DNA of 64,000 nt. Source: Pogostemon cablin. Lineage: Eukaryota > Streptophyta > Magnoliopsida > Lamiales > Lamiaceae. Under the pieces are notes generated by a model. That model was given only the letters and a program-made list of their open reading frames with translations. It did no database searches and was not told where the DNA came from. Shown here in pieces: positions 1 to 11,057 of the stretch. Position numbers and translations under genes: made by a program. Numbering within the stretch: position 1 is the first letter of the stretch; the number at the start of each line of letters is the position of its first letter. The DNA lies in the NCBI GenBank assembly GCA_023678885.1, contig CM042963.1, positions 27,903,542 through 27,967,541 on the forward strand. Reading direction: 5' to 3'.

Positions 1-190
1 TCAAGCACTCTTCGTGTCTTCAATACGCGTATTCTTCACAAGCACAATCAACCTACATGCCAAAAATGCAAGAAATAACAAATCCACAATCCTTATTGAA
101 AGCAATAAATAAAGCAATAAAGATAATGATGGGTTGCCTCCCATCTAGCGCTAAGTTTAACGTCTTCAAGCCGGACGGGATATGGAGAAC

Positions 191-1546
191 TCATCGGAAT
201 GGCCACGGATATCTTTCGTCCTTGCCATCGAATTTTAACCGTTGTGCTTCTTCCTCTATTAGGCATTTGTGGCAAGTGACGACCTCAGTTGCATCCTTCG
301 AGCATGACTTCAAAAATTCGACTCTCTTGAACTTACACTCCATTGCCCTCTCCATTCTTGAACACCACTTATTCCTCCTTACCAAATAGATCTCCAACAT
401 CTCTTCGAGTTCTCTTTTGTTTCTAAGGATATGAGAAAAATCAATGGGTAAGACAAAGTCAATGTAAACAATATTATCAAATTCAAAGCAACTTAAAGAG
501 TTTAAAGGTTTAGAAATGCTCATTTCACTCTAAAAGTCATCATCATTTGCTTCTTGACTTTGTTCCTTCTCTTCAACATCATTTGCCTCAATATGCTCTT
601 CAAATACCTCTTTTGATTCTTCATCTCCCAAATTCTTTTCTTCCTCAAACTCTTCTTCAAATTTACTCTCCTCTTCAAGCTCTTCAACTTGTTGAAAATT
701 GGTCAAAGCACATACAATTTGGCTCACTTGATGCTCCAAGGCTTTGAATCTTTGATCAATAGCTTCCTCAATAGCTTTGAATCTTCTTTCATTAGCTTCA
801 TCAATCTTTCTCCTTGTTTCATCTCGAGCTTTATTAGATTCAATCAACTTCTCAATCAATACTTCTAAAGATGATTTTTGTTCTTCGACTTATTGAAAGT
901 CTCCTCCCTCTTGGTTGTCACAATTCCATTCTTGAATTGGTGGATAATTCCCATGAAAACTTCCTTCATAGTTATGTTGAAAATTTCCTTGGAAATCATC
1001 CACTCCCATGAAAGAAACATCTCCTACTTGATGCGTAGGCATCCTCCACTCTTCTTGCTCCATAGGACTAGGAATCGACACACCTTGCACATTTTGAGCA
1101 CCCCCCAAACTTGAATTAGACAAGACTTGACCATAAGCACCTTGATTCATCATCCTTATTTGTCTTGTCACTTCCAAAGTAACTTGGGTAATTATCTCGG
1201 AGGATTCATTTTGAAGAAAAATTGATTGAGGATCTTGACCTTCATCACTTCCTTGAGCACTTCTTCTATATAATTCAAGTAAGGCGTAGTTTTGAAACGG
1301 AGGAGAAGTGTTGGTGTTGGGATTTGGTGGAGAATAAGTGTATGTTTGATACGGATGGAATGTATTTGCATTGTAAGCTTGTTGCCATTCTCCATTTCTT
1401 CCTTGATTGTAGTATTGAGAGCTATCTTGATTCATTTGGAAGTTGTACCCATAGTTGCTCTCATTCATGTAGCCTCTTGATTGTGGAGGTGGAACCCTTG
1501 CAAATTGATCCCCAAAGACATTTGTGAATTGGTTCCAACCATCCAT
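191..1546 (-). pseudogene. Retroelement ORF of unknown function, one frame with two in-frame stops
   Basis: One reading frame stays open from an ATG at 1546 to 191 except for TAA at 890-892 and TAG at 530-532, so about 450 codons were originally continuous. Three zones are visible. The N-terminal ~215 residues are rich in N, Q, Y and G (starting MDGWNQFTNVFGDQ). A central segment (859-533) is a charged heptad-like coiled coil turning strongly acidic (EELEEESKFEEEFEEE). A C-terminal zone has spaced cysteines and basic residues (CSKDATEVVTCHKC). It sits where gag normally lies, about 220 nt after the primer site, but I see no standard gag core or CCHC knuckle. It could be a diverged gag-like structural protein or a lineage-specific extra ORF. 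No function is assigned. Confidence 0.6.
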
Positions 1547-1762
1547 TTAAATACTCTTCTCAAGGCTTACTACAATTCTTCTCAAACTTGCTATTTTTGT
1601 CTTTGATCCCCCTTCCTCTTCTCTCAAGGTAGTTTCACGTACCTATCAAAACGAAAAAGTGAGATCAAAAATTTTCCAAAACAAATAATGAAAAACAATA
1701 AAAATATCTCTAGTAATACCAATCAAAACACTCATTTGTTAAACCACTAGCAACCGTTACCT

Positions 1763-1779
1763 CCCCAGCAACGGCGCCA
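1763..1779 (-). other. Primer binding site, tRNA-Asp type
   Basis: Reverse complement TGGCGCCGTTGCTGGGG is complementary to the 3' end of plant tRNA-Asp with one mismatch, and lies 2 nt inside the LTR boundary. It fixes the element as minus-oriented. A tRNA-Asp primer with long LTRs is typical of the Athila lineage. Confidence 0.85.
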
Positions 1780-1781
1780 TT

Positions 1782-3532
1782 TGATTAACCATAATATAGT
1801 GGGCATGACCAATTAAAGAAATTATCAAACCACAGGGAGGAAGGTACTAGGGTCTAAGCGATCTTATGTTCACCATAGTATTGTAGAGATGATCATAAAG
1901 GGAAGATAATCAATAAATGACAATAAAATAAATGGATAGATGAATGGGAGATGGATGAATGAGCCAAGTAGATAGAGATGAGACTAACAATACTTAAAGA
2001 ATGGAAAATCTAGGTATCATGCAATGAATTCATATGTGTCATGGGTAAGAGACTAAGGGCCAACACTAAGATCACTTAAACTCCCTCTCGGAATGAATAT
2101 GATATGGTTCTAAACATAGCTCAATGGATTGGTTCTCACTTAAACAATTCCAACTAGGTACTAAGCTTAAATGAGAGTCCCTTCACACAATTAATCAACC
2201 TCTCGATCAAACCAATTACATGTCCTACCAAAGGGTTCTAAACTATGAAGGACTTCTCAATCTCTTCACAATTTATAATGCACATGAGGTGTTTGATGAA
2301 ATGATTCACTCAATTATCCTAAGCATGCAATTGATTTCTCAATCTAATCACATATCTAGAACAACTAAACACACAAATCAACAAAACAAATCAAACAATT
2401 AATAATCAATGATAGAAAATCAATTAACACATTCAACATAATCATTCAATTGCAAAATACCCAAAATTATCCAACACAATTCATATTGCTAATCTCACAA
2501 GGGAGATTAGCCTCTCATGGTCACAAGGAATCCAACATAGACATTAAAATCCTTACAAAACATGATAAACAATAGGTTTCAATATAAAGTGTAGATGAAA
2601 ACTCCCTTGGATGTCTCCAATGGTGATCTTTTTCTCCCCCTTGCAATTCACCTCTCTTCCTTGCTTCTCTAGCTACTTGGATGAAGGATTTGATGGTTGG
2701 ATGAAGGTAGATCCAAAGGATGAAGAATGGATGAAGGTGAAAGGGATAAAGGGTAGATGGAATGGAGAGGAAAGTGTGTGAAAAATGGTATGAATTGGGT
2801 GTGTGGATCTGATCCCTACTGATATTTACACTCTAAAATGGGTGTTTTTACCCCTTAGAACCTTCTAGAACACATTCTAATCATATAAATGACTTTGGGC
2901 CGAGCTTGGGTCGAATTCGGGTCAAGTTCGGGTCGGTGCAGCGCAGTCTCACCGTTTCGCGCATAACTTCCACATCCGATCTCTAATTTGAGTAATTCTT
3001 ACGCTCACGTGATCCTCTTTTCATTGGATTTCTATACATATAAAGATCAGACAAAACTTCCAATATTTGAAGGTGTAACAAGTCATGCAAAATAACATAA
3101 CCGTGCTGAGTAGAAACAGCTTGCGTGACGTCACCATTTTAATCATAACTTTCTCGTTTGGGCTCGGATTGAAGTGTTTCTTATACAAAAACGATCCTCT
3201 TTTATATGGCTTTCCAACCATATATTACACTTCTATTTTTGAGCTCCACAAGAGTACAGAAAAATTACACAAGTTGGACGTGCGTTTTTCAGCATTTTCC
3301 TTAATTTGACTCATTTTCCCTCGTTTCAACTCCGAATTAAGCTTCATTTTTTCCCAAATCTTCCTTCTCGTGTCTAGAATTCATTTTTACCTGGAAATCA
3401 TACATTTAAGCTCATTCTCACATATTTCCATAAAAACATAAAACACAACCAAATAGAACACAAATACGGATAAAATAATACGAAAACACATATAAAAAGG
3501 CACTAAAATCTAGGTGAAAATATCACTCATCA
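1782..3532 (-). repeat. 5' LTR of Athila-like element (LTR family A)
   Basis: Read on minus it starts TGATGAGTGATA at 3532 and ends next to the primer site at 1782 (5'-TG...CA-3'), 1751 bp. It shares with the other family-A LTRs the start TGATGAG and two diverged copies of a ~100-bp module (about 3121-3221 and 2941-3038 here). Open frames inside it are not conserved and are not called as genes. Confidence 0.85.
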
Positions 3533-4250
3533 TTTTACCAAGTAATTAATATTCCAGATTGATTTTCTAACCATCTTAGGAATTATAGTCCAATCCCCTA
3601 AGATTACCACATGAAACAATAATTATCATGCAGAAAAAGATAATCCTATTAACTATCCAATTAATGATACCGTCATGAATAATCAAAGGAATCAAAACTC
3701 AAAACAGTCTCAAAATATCTTCTTCAATAAGAAAATAAAAAATCTGCAGTATAAGAAATCTAAGTATATGGCAATCAAATCATATAATCAATATTGTCCA
3801 AAGCCCTAACATTACCAATAAGATACTAAGTCCATGGTGTTACAAGCAACAACCATGTCTATGGAAGAAGACTTACCCATGAGTCTAGAAACTAAAAAGA
3901 ATAAAGTAAAGAAAGAAAAATTTATTTGTTTGGTTCTCTTACTTCAACTCCGTCCTCTCCAGAATTCCCGTCTCCGATCAAGTAGACGAATACTCTCTTG
4001 AATCCTTTCCAAATGGTGGATGGAGGATGATGGATAGAAGATGAAAGGCTGATATGATGGATTAGGGTTTAAAACCCTAGGTGATGTAGTGGTGATAGAT
4101 TAGGCGATTTCTCCACATTTTTATGTATGTGGTGATGAGAATGGAATATATATAGTTGTGAGAATGAAATAGGATGAGATCTTGAAAAAGCCATCAAGTT
4201 AAGGTTCGAAATGCAGTATGAAGGTTTGATGAAGTCAGTGGGCGAAAATG
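3533..4250 (-). repeat. Diverged LTR fragment (family-A relative)
   Basis: The stretch around 3790-3990 aligns with the part of family-A LTRs that contains the 'cttacccatg' segment and following CT-rich leader (compare 13860-13930 and 40900-40990), but is clearly diverged. The left end is cut by the element at 1-3532 and the right end merges near 4250 into plus-oriented internal sequence of another element. No gene is seen. Confidence 0.55.
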
Positions 4251-4257
4251 AAGAGAC

Positions 4258-4600
4258 AACGAGCCAGTTCGACCGCAGTTCAACCAAACATCTTGGTCGA
4301 AATATGGTCGAACAACATGGGAAAGAATAGAGAAATAATACTTTATTTTTTAGCTCGCAGTTCGACCAAAGCTCTACATTTTGACCAGACCTTATTGGTC
4401 GAACTACTGTCGAACCAGCACCTATTGAACCGAAAGATCGAGTTTAATTTACAGAGCTGCAGTTCGACCAGACCTCTCTGGTCAAACTACAGTCAAACCA
4501 GCACTCTCTGAACTGGACCAAACTCATCTAGTTCGACCAAACTCATCTAGTTCGACCAGACCTCTCTGGTCGATCTACGATCGAACTGCAGCATTTGAAC
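4258..4600. repeat. Array of GTTCGACCA / TGGTCGAAC inverted motifs
   Basis: About ten occurrences of the 9-mer or one-mismatch variants in both orientations, often paired around a 6-9 nt core (for example GTTCGACCAGACCTCTCTGG then TCAAAC), giving potential hairpins. It lies in the gag-protease linker. The same motif family recurs at 29309-29680 (homologous linker) and inside LTRs near 8100-8155, 15375-15520, 32118-32185 and 41310-41435. Confidence 0.75.
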
Positions 4601-4611
4601 CCCGTTTCTGT

Positions 4612-5598
4612 GCCGAATGCTATACCTGTTATTCAGAACACTCTAGTACCATCACAAGAGTAGAATACTGAGCTTATAGTTGAGAAGAAGTGGGAAAGAG
4701 CAAAGAGATTGAGAGCCGAGAAGGATTAAGCGAAGGAGGTTGAACGTGATGAGTGGGAAAGACCAAAGACCAAGATACCTCCTCCGTTTCCTTCAAGATT
4801 AGCCAAGAGGGGATTGGAAGAAAAGTTCAAGAGGTTTCACGATATCATGCGCAAAATTAGCTTGGACATCCCTTTCTCTGAAGCGATCATGGAGATGCCA
4901 TACTATGCCCGATTCCTCAAGGATATTATATCGAAGAAGAGAAGCTTGAACGGAGTGGAGATGGTGAACCTGTCAGAGAATTGCAACTCAATCATTTAGA
5001 GAAAGCTGCCTGTAAAATTGAAGGATCCAGAAAGCTTCACTATTCTTTGTGACATTGGAAAAGGGACAGCACATAAAGCCTTGTGTGATTTGGGGACAAG
5101 CGTCAATTTGATGCCTTTGTCCATATTTAAAAGGTTTGGTTTGGGGGAGTTGACACCCACAAAAATTGCTCTTCAATTGGTGGATAGATCCATGACTTGT
5201 CCAAAGGGTTTAATTGAAGATGTTTTGTGAAAGTGGATAAGTTGGTATTTCCCGTGGATTTTCTTGTACTTGAGATGGAAGATGACAAGGATGACATTCC
5301 CCTTATTTTAGGGTGGCCGTTCCTTCCCACAGCTGGAGCCATGATAGATGTTCAGGAAGAAAAGCTTAGACTGCGGATGGATAATGAAGATGTGGTTTTC
5401 TCTCTTGATAAAGCAATGAAGATGCCCATGGAGACTCAATCATGCGGGAGCATAGATCTAGTTTCTAACTTATTTAATCTTGATTTTAATAGGATAGATG
5501 ATTCTGAATTTGAGTGGGAAATTGACAAGGAGAAGCCTAGACAGCCATGGGAGGAAGGAAATTTCAAGGATCATATTTTTTGTGACCAAGAAAGGTGA
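4612..5598 (+). pseudogene. Athila-type gag-pol linker and retropepsin-like protease, broken
   Basis: Encodes the gag-protease linker (KKWERAKRLRAEK-like) and the aspartic-protease region of Athila-type Gypsy polyproteins. Recognisable blocks are the motif region CDLGTSVNLMP (where the family usually has DLGAS), then DRSMTCPKGLIEDVL, then DIPLILGWPFLPTAGAMIDV. Breaks seen: a stop in the linker before 4814, TAG at 4997-4999 in a position that is normally glutamine, and a frameshift near 5226-5230 consistent with loss of one base. The frame then runs to TGA at 5596-5598. No reverse transcriptase follows. Confidence 0.8.
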
Positions 5599-7530
5599 GG
5601 TGCTAAGTGTAGACAAGAAGAGGGGAAGAAAGTACTTGAAGGTGAGGATGCGAGAAGACTGCCATCTGATCCAGTAGTTCAAAAAGCAGTATTCCGTCGT
5701 GACTCTCCTACATTAAATATGAGCGCCTGCTGGGGCCTTGCCCTTCTATTTTATTGCTTTATTATTTTTTTCGAGTGAGTGAGGAGTTATTATATTTGAA
5801 GTGCTCATGCTTCGACAATTACATCTCTTTTCAAATTTAGTTTAGACTTACGTTTTTACTAAGTTTGGGAGGTGGTGATGTTCTTACCTCATCTTACGAG
5901 CACTAAGGGTATAATTTTTCCTTTTGTTGGTTGTTTGTTTGTTAGGGAGTTTATTTTTTGCGGCATATTAATACTTTAACCAGTGTTGGTATGTCGATTT
6001 TTTTGCAACTTACCTAATATTTCGTGTGTTGTTTTTGGTGTGTTTCCTAGTATTAGTGGTCAAGTTTTTAATTCACCTTTTTGATTTTTCTGGAGTCTCC
6101 TATTTTATTATTGATGAATCTTGTGATGATGAGTGTGTTTGAGTTTTGATGATAGAAAAGGTAACTAGGTTGCAAGATGAGTACTACACTGAGGCTTTGA
6201 CCTGACCGAGTTGAACAACTCGAGGAGCTCGTGCATACGTTGAAGAAAAATCAGGTGCCCTCATTTCCTTATTCTAATTTTTATGTGCTTTTATTAGTAG
6301 AAGTGATAGAATTGAAATCTTGATTTTGGTGATCATGTGAGCTTATATTGTTTGAATTGTGCCTGAAATTCATATGCTCTTGAAATTGATGAAGGAAGTG
6401 TACTTGAGTTATATTGTGATATGAAATTCTTTGTGTACTTGTGGGATGTTGCTTACCATGAAGAGTGCTCTGTTACCTGTTGCAACCCATGTAAGATTTT
6501 GAGCCTTGTTATTCATGTAGATAATCACATGATAATTATTCTCTGGTGAGTATCGTTCTTGTGCGTGTATTTTAGAACTTGCCTTGAGTCTCGTTGAATA
6601 TTCAAGATTAGTCTAGCAGATTATGGAGATGATATTAGGCCATCTTTGATTTATAGTCCATCTTTTCTCATATACTTTATCTGAATTCATTAAATCCCTT
6701 GTCAGCCTATTTGAGCCTTTTAAATCCATTCTTTTGATATCCAATAAAGTTTAATTGAAGAGAGTGGTGATTTGAGGGATGATGAAAAGGAAAATTTCTG
6801 GAGTAGTGCTCAATTCTAGTACTCCATGTAAACAAACACCCTAGGGTAGTGCTTAAATCTAGTACCCTATGGAGGATGCGAGAGGTAGTGCCCGAAACTG
6901 GTACCTCAAAAGAAAAAAAGGAAAATAAAGTGAAGAAGAGGAGAATGATGGAGTTCAAGAGCTAGAAAAAGTTCGGAAAAAAAATATTGTACTTGAAAGA
7001 GAAAGATGGAAGAGTTTGAGTAAAATGTTGTGTTTGATTGAAGTGATGAGGAAAAATAAAGATTGAGAGAGACGGCCGCTTGATCGATCTAAGTTTTGAG
7101 TCACTTATCCATATATTTCCTACCTTTTCCAAAGAGCCTACATTACAACCAAATAAAAGAACTTTTTGATCCATGACTTGCTAGCTACAAGTAAAAGGAG
7201 AGTTGAGACAATTGACAAGCTTATAGTTACGCATGCACTTGAATTGAATCTGAGCATAAACACCTTAACCCATAAGTGTACATCTTTTACACTTGAGTGC
7301 GAGTGATATATATTTCACGTGAGAATATGTGAATGGAGCATTTGAATTGGTAGTGATTGTCTTATCTTGTATGCTATGAATTGATTATTACATGTAATGA
7401 GAGTTGCATGACCTAAGTTGAGGACAATTATTTTATGAATGAGGTATGAGTCATAGTCCTTATTTCCTAGCTAATTTTCTTACTCTCTTTCTCTTTATTT
7501 TTATTTCATTTCCTCGGGACGAGCAACGGG
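5599..7530 (+). other. Non-coding post-pol region of the Athila-type element
   Basis: No supported ORF. It contains a segment near 5720-5750 resembling the short GC-rich stretch that follows integrase in plant Gypsy elements, then AT-rich sequence leading to the polypurine tract. A possible decayed env-like or spacer region cannot be resolved by eye. Confidence 0.5.
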
Positions 7531-7543
7531 TAAGTTTGGGGAT
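7531..7543 (+). other. Polypurine tract
   Basis: TAAGTTTGGGGAT lies directly before the LTR start and is preceded by GGGACGAGCAA, the usual context for plus-strand priming in this lineage. It shows that the following LTR is the 3' one. Confidence 0.75.
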
Positions 7544-9401
7544 TGATGAGAGTAAAAATAAGTGTGTTTTAGTGTCCAATTTAACATTTTTTATGGGAAT
7601 TGTTATTATATATTAGCACAAATATCTTATATTCAATATATTTGAGAAAAAGGTGCGTTTGAGGTGTTTTATTGTGTTTTAGGTGGAAAAAGATCAAAAG
7701 TGCAAAGTTGGGGAAAAGGTGCAACTTGTGTAGGAATGCTGAAAAACTCACATCTAACTTGTGTAATTTTTCTATGTTCTTGTAGAGATCTGAACTAGAA
7801 GTTTGATATATTGTTGGAAAGCCGCAAAAGAGATGATCTTTTTGCATAAAGAACACTTCAATCGGAGTCCTAACGAGAAAGTTATGATCAAAATGGTGAT
7901 GTCTCGCAAGCTATTTCTACTCTGCACGATTATGCTAATTTCCATGACTTGTTACACCTTCAAATATTATATTTTTATGATTTCTTTATATGGATAGAAA
8001 GCCAAGGAAGAGAGGATCACGTGAGAGTAAGAATCACTGAAATTGGATTTTGGATGTGGAAGTTATGCGCAAAACGGTGAGACTGCGCATGCAGCTGGAC
8101 CAGTAGTTCGACCAAGGCCTTCCAGTTCGACCAAAACCACTTTGGTCAAACTAGGACACGAAAATCTATTTTAATCTAGTTTTACACCCCTAGTGCATGT
8201 ATTTTTGTGTTTTTAAGAAAAAGCTCATCCAAGGTCCATTAGGAGAGCTTACAAGTATATAAGGGGATGCAGATCACACCAAGGAAGGACCGCAACACAA
8301 TAATCCTACTCCCCACAAGGGGGGATCACCCCCCAGCCATCATCCACATCCTTTCCTCCATCCATCCATCACTGTGAAGATTCATCTTTGGAATCAAGAA
8401 GGAGAACCAAGAGGATTTGAAGATACGGAAGAGAGAAGGGAAGAGACTTCTACGCCAAGGGGTTTTCTAATTCTTTTCTTCTACTTTCTAATTTTCCGGA
8501 TATATGGGTAAGATCTATCCAACTCCCATGATTGTTCTTCGCAACATCATGGGCTAGAACTATTTTGGAAAAATCTAGGTTTTGAAGGTTTTTATTAATT
8601 AATTGAACTTTCGTGTATATACTCCGTACAATACTACTTGTGGATTTAATTTTATATATGACTATGCTTTCTTAATCTATATTCAGAGTCATTTTGTGCA
8701 TCATTAACTGTGGAATAGAGTTTGAATTTTCATCTTGGTTATTGATTGAGCGCGTTCACTGCTGAACAGGATTTCATATTACGATTCTAAGTGAGGGGAC
8801 TCGAAGCTTCATTAGACCTATCTTATATAAATACTTATTAATTGAGTTGAATTTGGGTTAGTAAGTAGGATAAAGAGGATAATTTTATAGTACCTATAAA
8901 GGGAGATCATATCGGGTTAGAGTACCAATTGGCCAGGGAAATAATTGATACTGATAGTACCTAGAAAGGGGGGTAAAATTATATCTCTTGCTCCAAGGTT
9001 ATTCACATGTCTTACACGCATATTTACTTGTGTCTATAAAGTAGATTTGTATAGCTTAGTGATGAGTCCATATTCCACAAGGTAGAGTCGGACATTAATA
9101 CACGAAATGGAAATTAATGAGTGAAAATAGATTACCCTAGGGCTACCTATTCTCCATTCTCGAGTCACATTCATATTCTTCTAGTGCTTAATTTATTTTA
9201 ATTGTTATTTTGATTAATTGTTTAGTAGTTAATAATAAATCCCAACTTTTATTGCCTTTCGTCTTAATTAAATTAGTTAATAATTAAATTGATAATACGC
9301 CGTTCTTTGGATTCGATATTTAACTTGGTCGCTTGCTTAAGATGTAAATGATATCCTTAGTACTTGGGGATTAATTTTGCGTACAAAGAAAACGTTCATC
9401 A
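7544..9401 (+). repeat. 3' LTR (family A), 1.86 kb
   Basis: Starts TGATGAGAGT and ends CGTTCATCA, next to the polypurine tract. It contains module copies M1 (7813-7910) and M2 (7993-8090), then GTTCGACCA motifs, then a likely transcribed leader with CT-rich sequence near 8330-8520. Same family as 13033-14860, 30929-33956 and 40076-41866. Confidence 0.88.
7813..8090 (+). repeat. Diverged tandem LTR modules M1 and M2
   Basis: M1 (7813-7910) and M2 (7993-8090) align end to end: GGAAAGCC/AGAAAGCC, AAGAGATGATC/AAGAGAGGATC, CACTTCAATCGGA/CACTGAAATTGGA, GTTATG, then CAAAATGGTGA/CAAAACGGTGA and a GCGCA-like end. The same pair occurs in the other long family-A LTRs, and a single copy is in a Copia LTR at 37262-37360. 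Confidence 0.8.
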
Positions 9402-10214
9402 CATCCAGATCAACATTAGGTTTCTCAGAGGGTGTTGCCTCAGCGGTGGCAATATCAAGAACAACTCAGCGGACTATCCTTCTTTTCCTTAAGGCTTTAC
9501 AAAACTGAGCAAGTGTGAGCTTCTCACCTGACACATCTACTTCCATAGGAGTAGAGTCAGTAACATCGGGATTAGAATTAGAAACAAGGATATGAGACTT
9601 CCTTTTTGCAGCACTTGGTTCACCACTTGGAGCAGTAGTGGAGGACTTTTTATGAACACGGAGTGATCAGTGGGTGGGTCGATCCTTACGCTTTGGAGCA
9701 GCAGACTTGGTCACTTTTGCTTTAATCGGAATTGGTGGTGATAATAAGAGAGAATACACTAGTGGAATAAGCTCAGTGCGAAAAGAAGAGGGAGCAGGTG
9801 ATGAAGAGAAGGGAACTTGGACTGGAACAGATGGTTCAAAGTTCTCAGTAGATGGGATTTCTTCTGGAATTTCAAAGGAGGGAATAGGAGTTTCAGAAGT
9901 AATTTCAGATAATGGAGTTGATGATAAGAATGGGACTTTGTTTCGATAGACAAAGGTGTTGGAATGAGCAAATTTGGAACGGAGAGAATCAAGGATGGAA
10001 TTGGGAGTATCTTTGGAAGGACAATCTGTCGGGGAACAACAAAGTCAACAACGGAAGTCAACGGCAGTGCGGCAGCATCTAGATTCACAATTTGGGCAGC
10101 ATCGGACCCGACATTTTAGGCCATATTTTCTAGGGTTTCGAGTGGAGATGGATTTTCAGAGGAGGAGATGGGTTTGGCTTTGGAAAATGGAAGGGTTTGA
10201 TTTGGTGGAGACAT
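9402..10214 (-). pseudogene. SIRE env-like / extra ORF, fragment
   Basis: Begins on minus with ATG at 10214 (MSPPNQTLPFSKAKP) and continues as an S/P/T-rich protein with a basic stretch (KSAAPKRKDRP). It has at least one in-frame stop near 10115, a frameshift near 10000-10040 and further stops near 9680 and 9470. Position downstream of Copia RNase H and low-complexity composition fit the env-like ORF of SIRE elements, whose function is not established. The 3' end is cut by the LTR ending at 9401. Confidence 0.55.
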
Positions 10215-11057
10215 CAATGGTATGTGTGAGACAGATTTAAATTTGAACACCAAAAATATGAGTGAAAGTGTTTCCAGCAATTAATAAAATAATGCAAGCA
10301 ACACAGAATATTTCGACATTTAAAGAGAAGGAAAATGACAGTTTTAAGAAGAAAACTGTATTACCACTACTAAGAAACTACTTGATCGTGTGTGTAATAC
10401 AGGGAAAAAAAGCAGTTGTGGCCCACTAACATGTATGAAAAATAACCGGCCATAAATTAAAATAAAATAAACAATATGCATAAAATTAAATACTATAAAA
10501 TTTATCACTTAGTGTAATGAAAATAAATAATTTAATAACACATTTTAATAAAGCTAAATAGATTGTGGAAAAATAAATCAAGGTTGATTTTTTATGCAGG
10601 CACACATTCACAATTTTTATCCTTTTATGAATTTCTATGCACTTTTCAATCTAAAGAAACATACCACCTTTTGAAAATATCAAATCATGGTTTTTAGCCC
10701 CGTATGTCTGGTTACTCAGTGATAGTCCAAGAGTACTATTCTCATTCCTTTTTTGAAACTAAACATCTTTTAGAAAAGAACACATCGTGGTTGTCAGCCC
10801 CGTGCGCCTAGTTACTCAGCATGTTTAGACCTTTGACTTTTTAGAACATAGTGCTTTCAGCTATGTATGTCCAGAATTGCACCTCAAGATTAATCAGAAT
10901 ATAATTAACAACAAGAAAATAAGCTACCAAATCAGTTAATTTTAACATAAAATGACAAAACTTACAGTAGTGTTGCCTCGAGTGTTGTAATAGTCTAAGC
11001 AACATAATACATGATCATGGAATGCAGAGTCCAAGAGATTTCCTAGGTGAAGAAACC
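10215..11057. other. Copia spacer, no gene seen
   Basis: AT-rich sequence between the RNase H end and the env-like ORF. The phrase agccccgt..gt/gcctggttactcag occurs twice (near 10697 and 10797), an imperfect internal repeat. No coding potential seen. Confidence 0.5.

Larger units (their letters stand above)
1..3532 (-). mobile_element. Athila-like LTR retrotransposon, 5' portion (runs off window)
   Basis: Read on the minus strand the order is LTR (3532 to 1782), a tRNA-Asp-type primer binding site, a short leader and one long ORF. The rest of the element lies beyond base 1. No protease, reverse transcriptase or integrase is seen in the visible internal part. The stretch at about 125-175, read on minus, resembles the short GC-rich segment that commonly follows pol in plant Gypsy elements. 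This suggests pol is absent and the element is non-autonomous; that is inference. The outer target duplication cannot be tested because the other end is outside the window. Confidence 0.75.
4251..9401 (+). mobile_element. Pol-less Athila-type element, plus strand, 3' LTR retained
   Basis: Order on plus: remnant gag-protease linker with GTTCGACC motifs, retropepsin-like region, non-coding post-pol region, polypurine tract, LTR. The 5' LTR, gag, reverse transcriptase, RNase H and integrase are missing. The minus-strand element at 29013-33956 carries the homologous linker and protease region, so both belong to one family. The element lies against the SIRE Copia relic that starts at 9402. Confidence 0.75.

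Noticed and set aside
9674..10240. Plus-strand open frames (91 and 88 residues)
   Set aside because: Opposite strand of the SIRE env-like relic; G/E/S-rich by base composition only.
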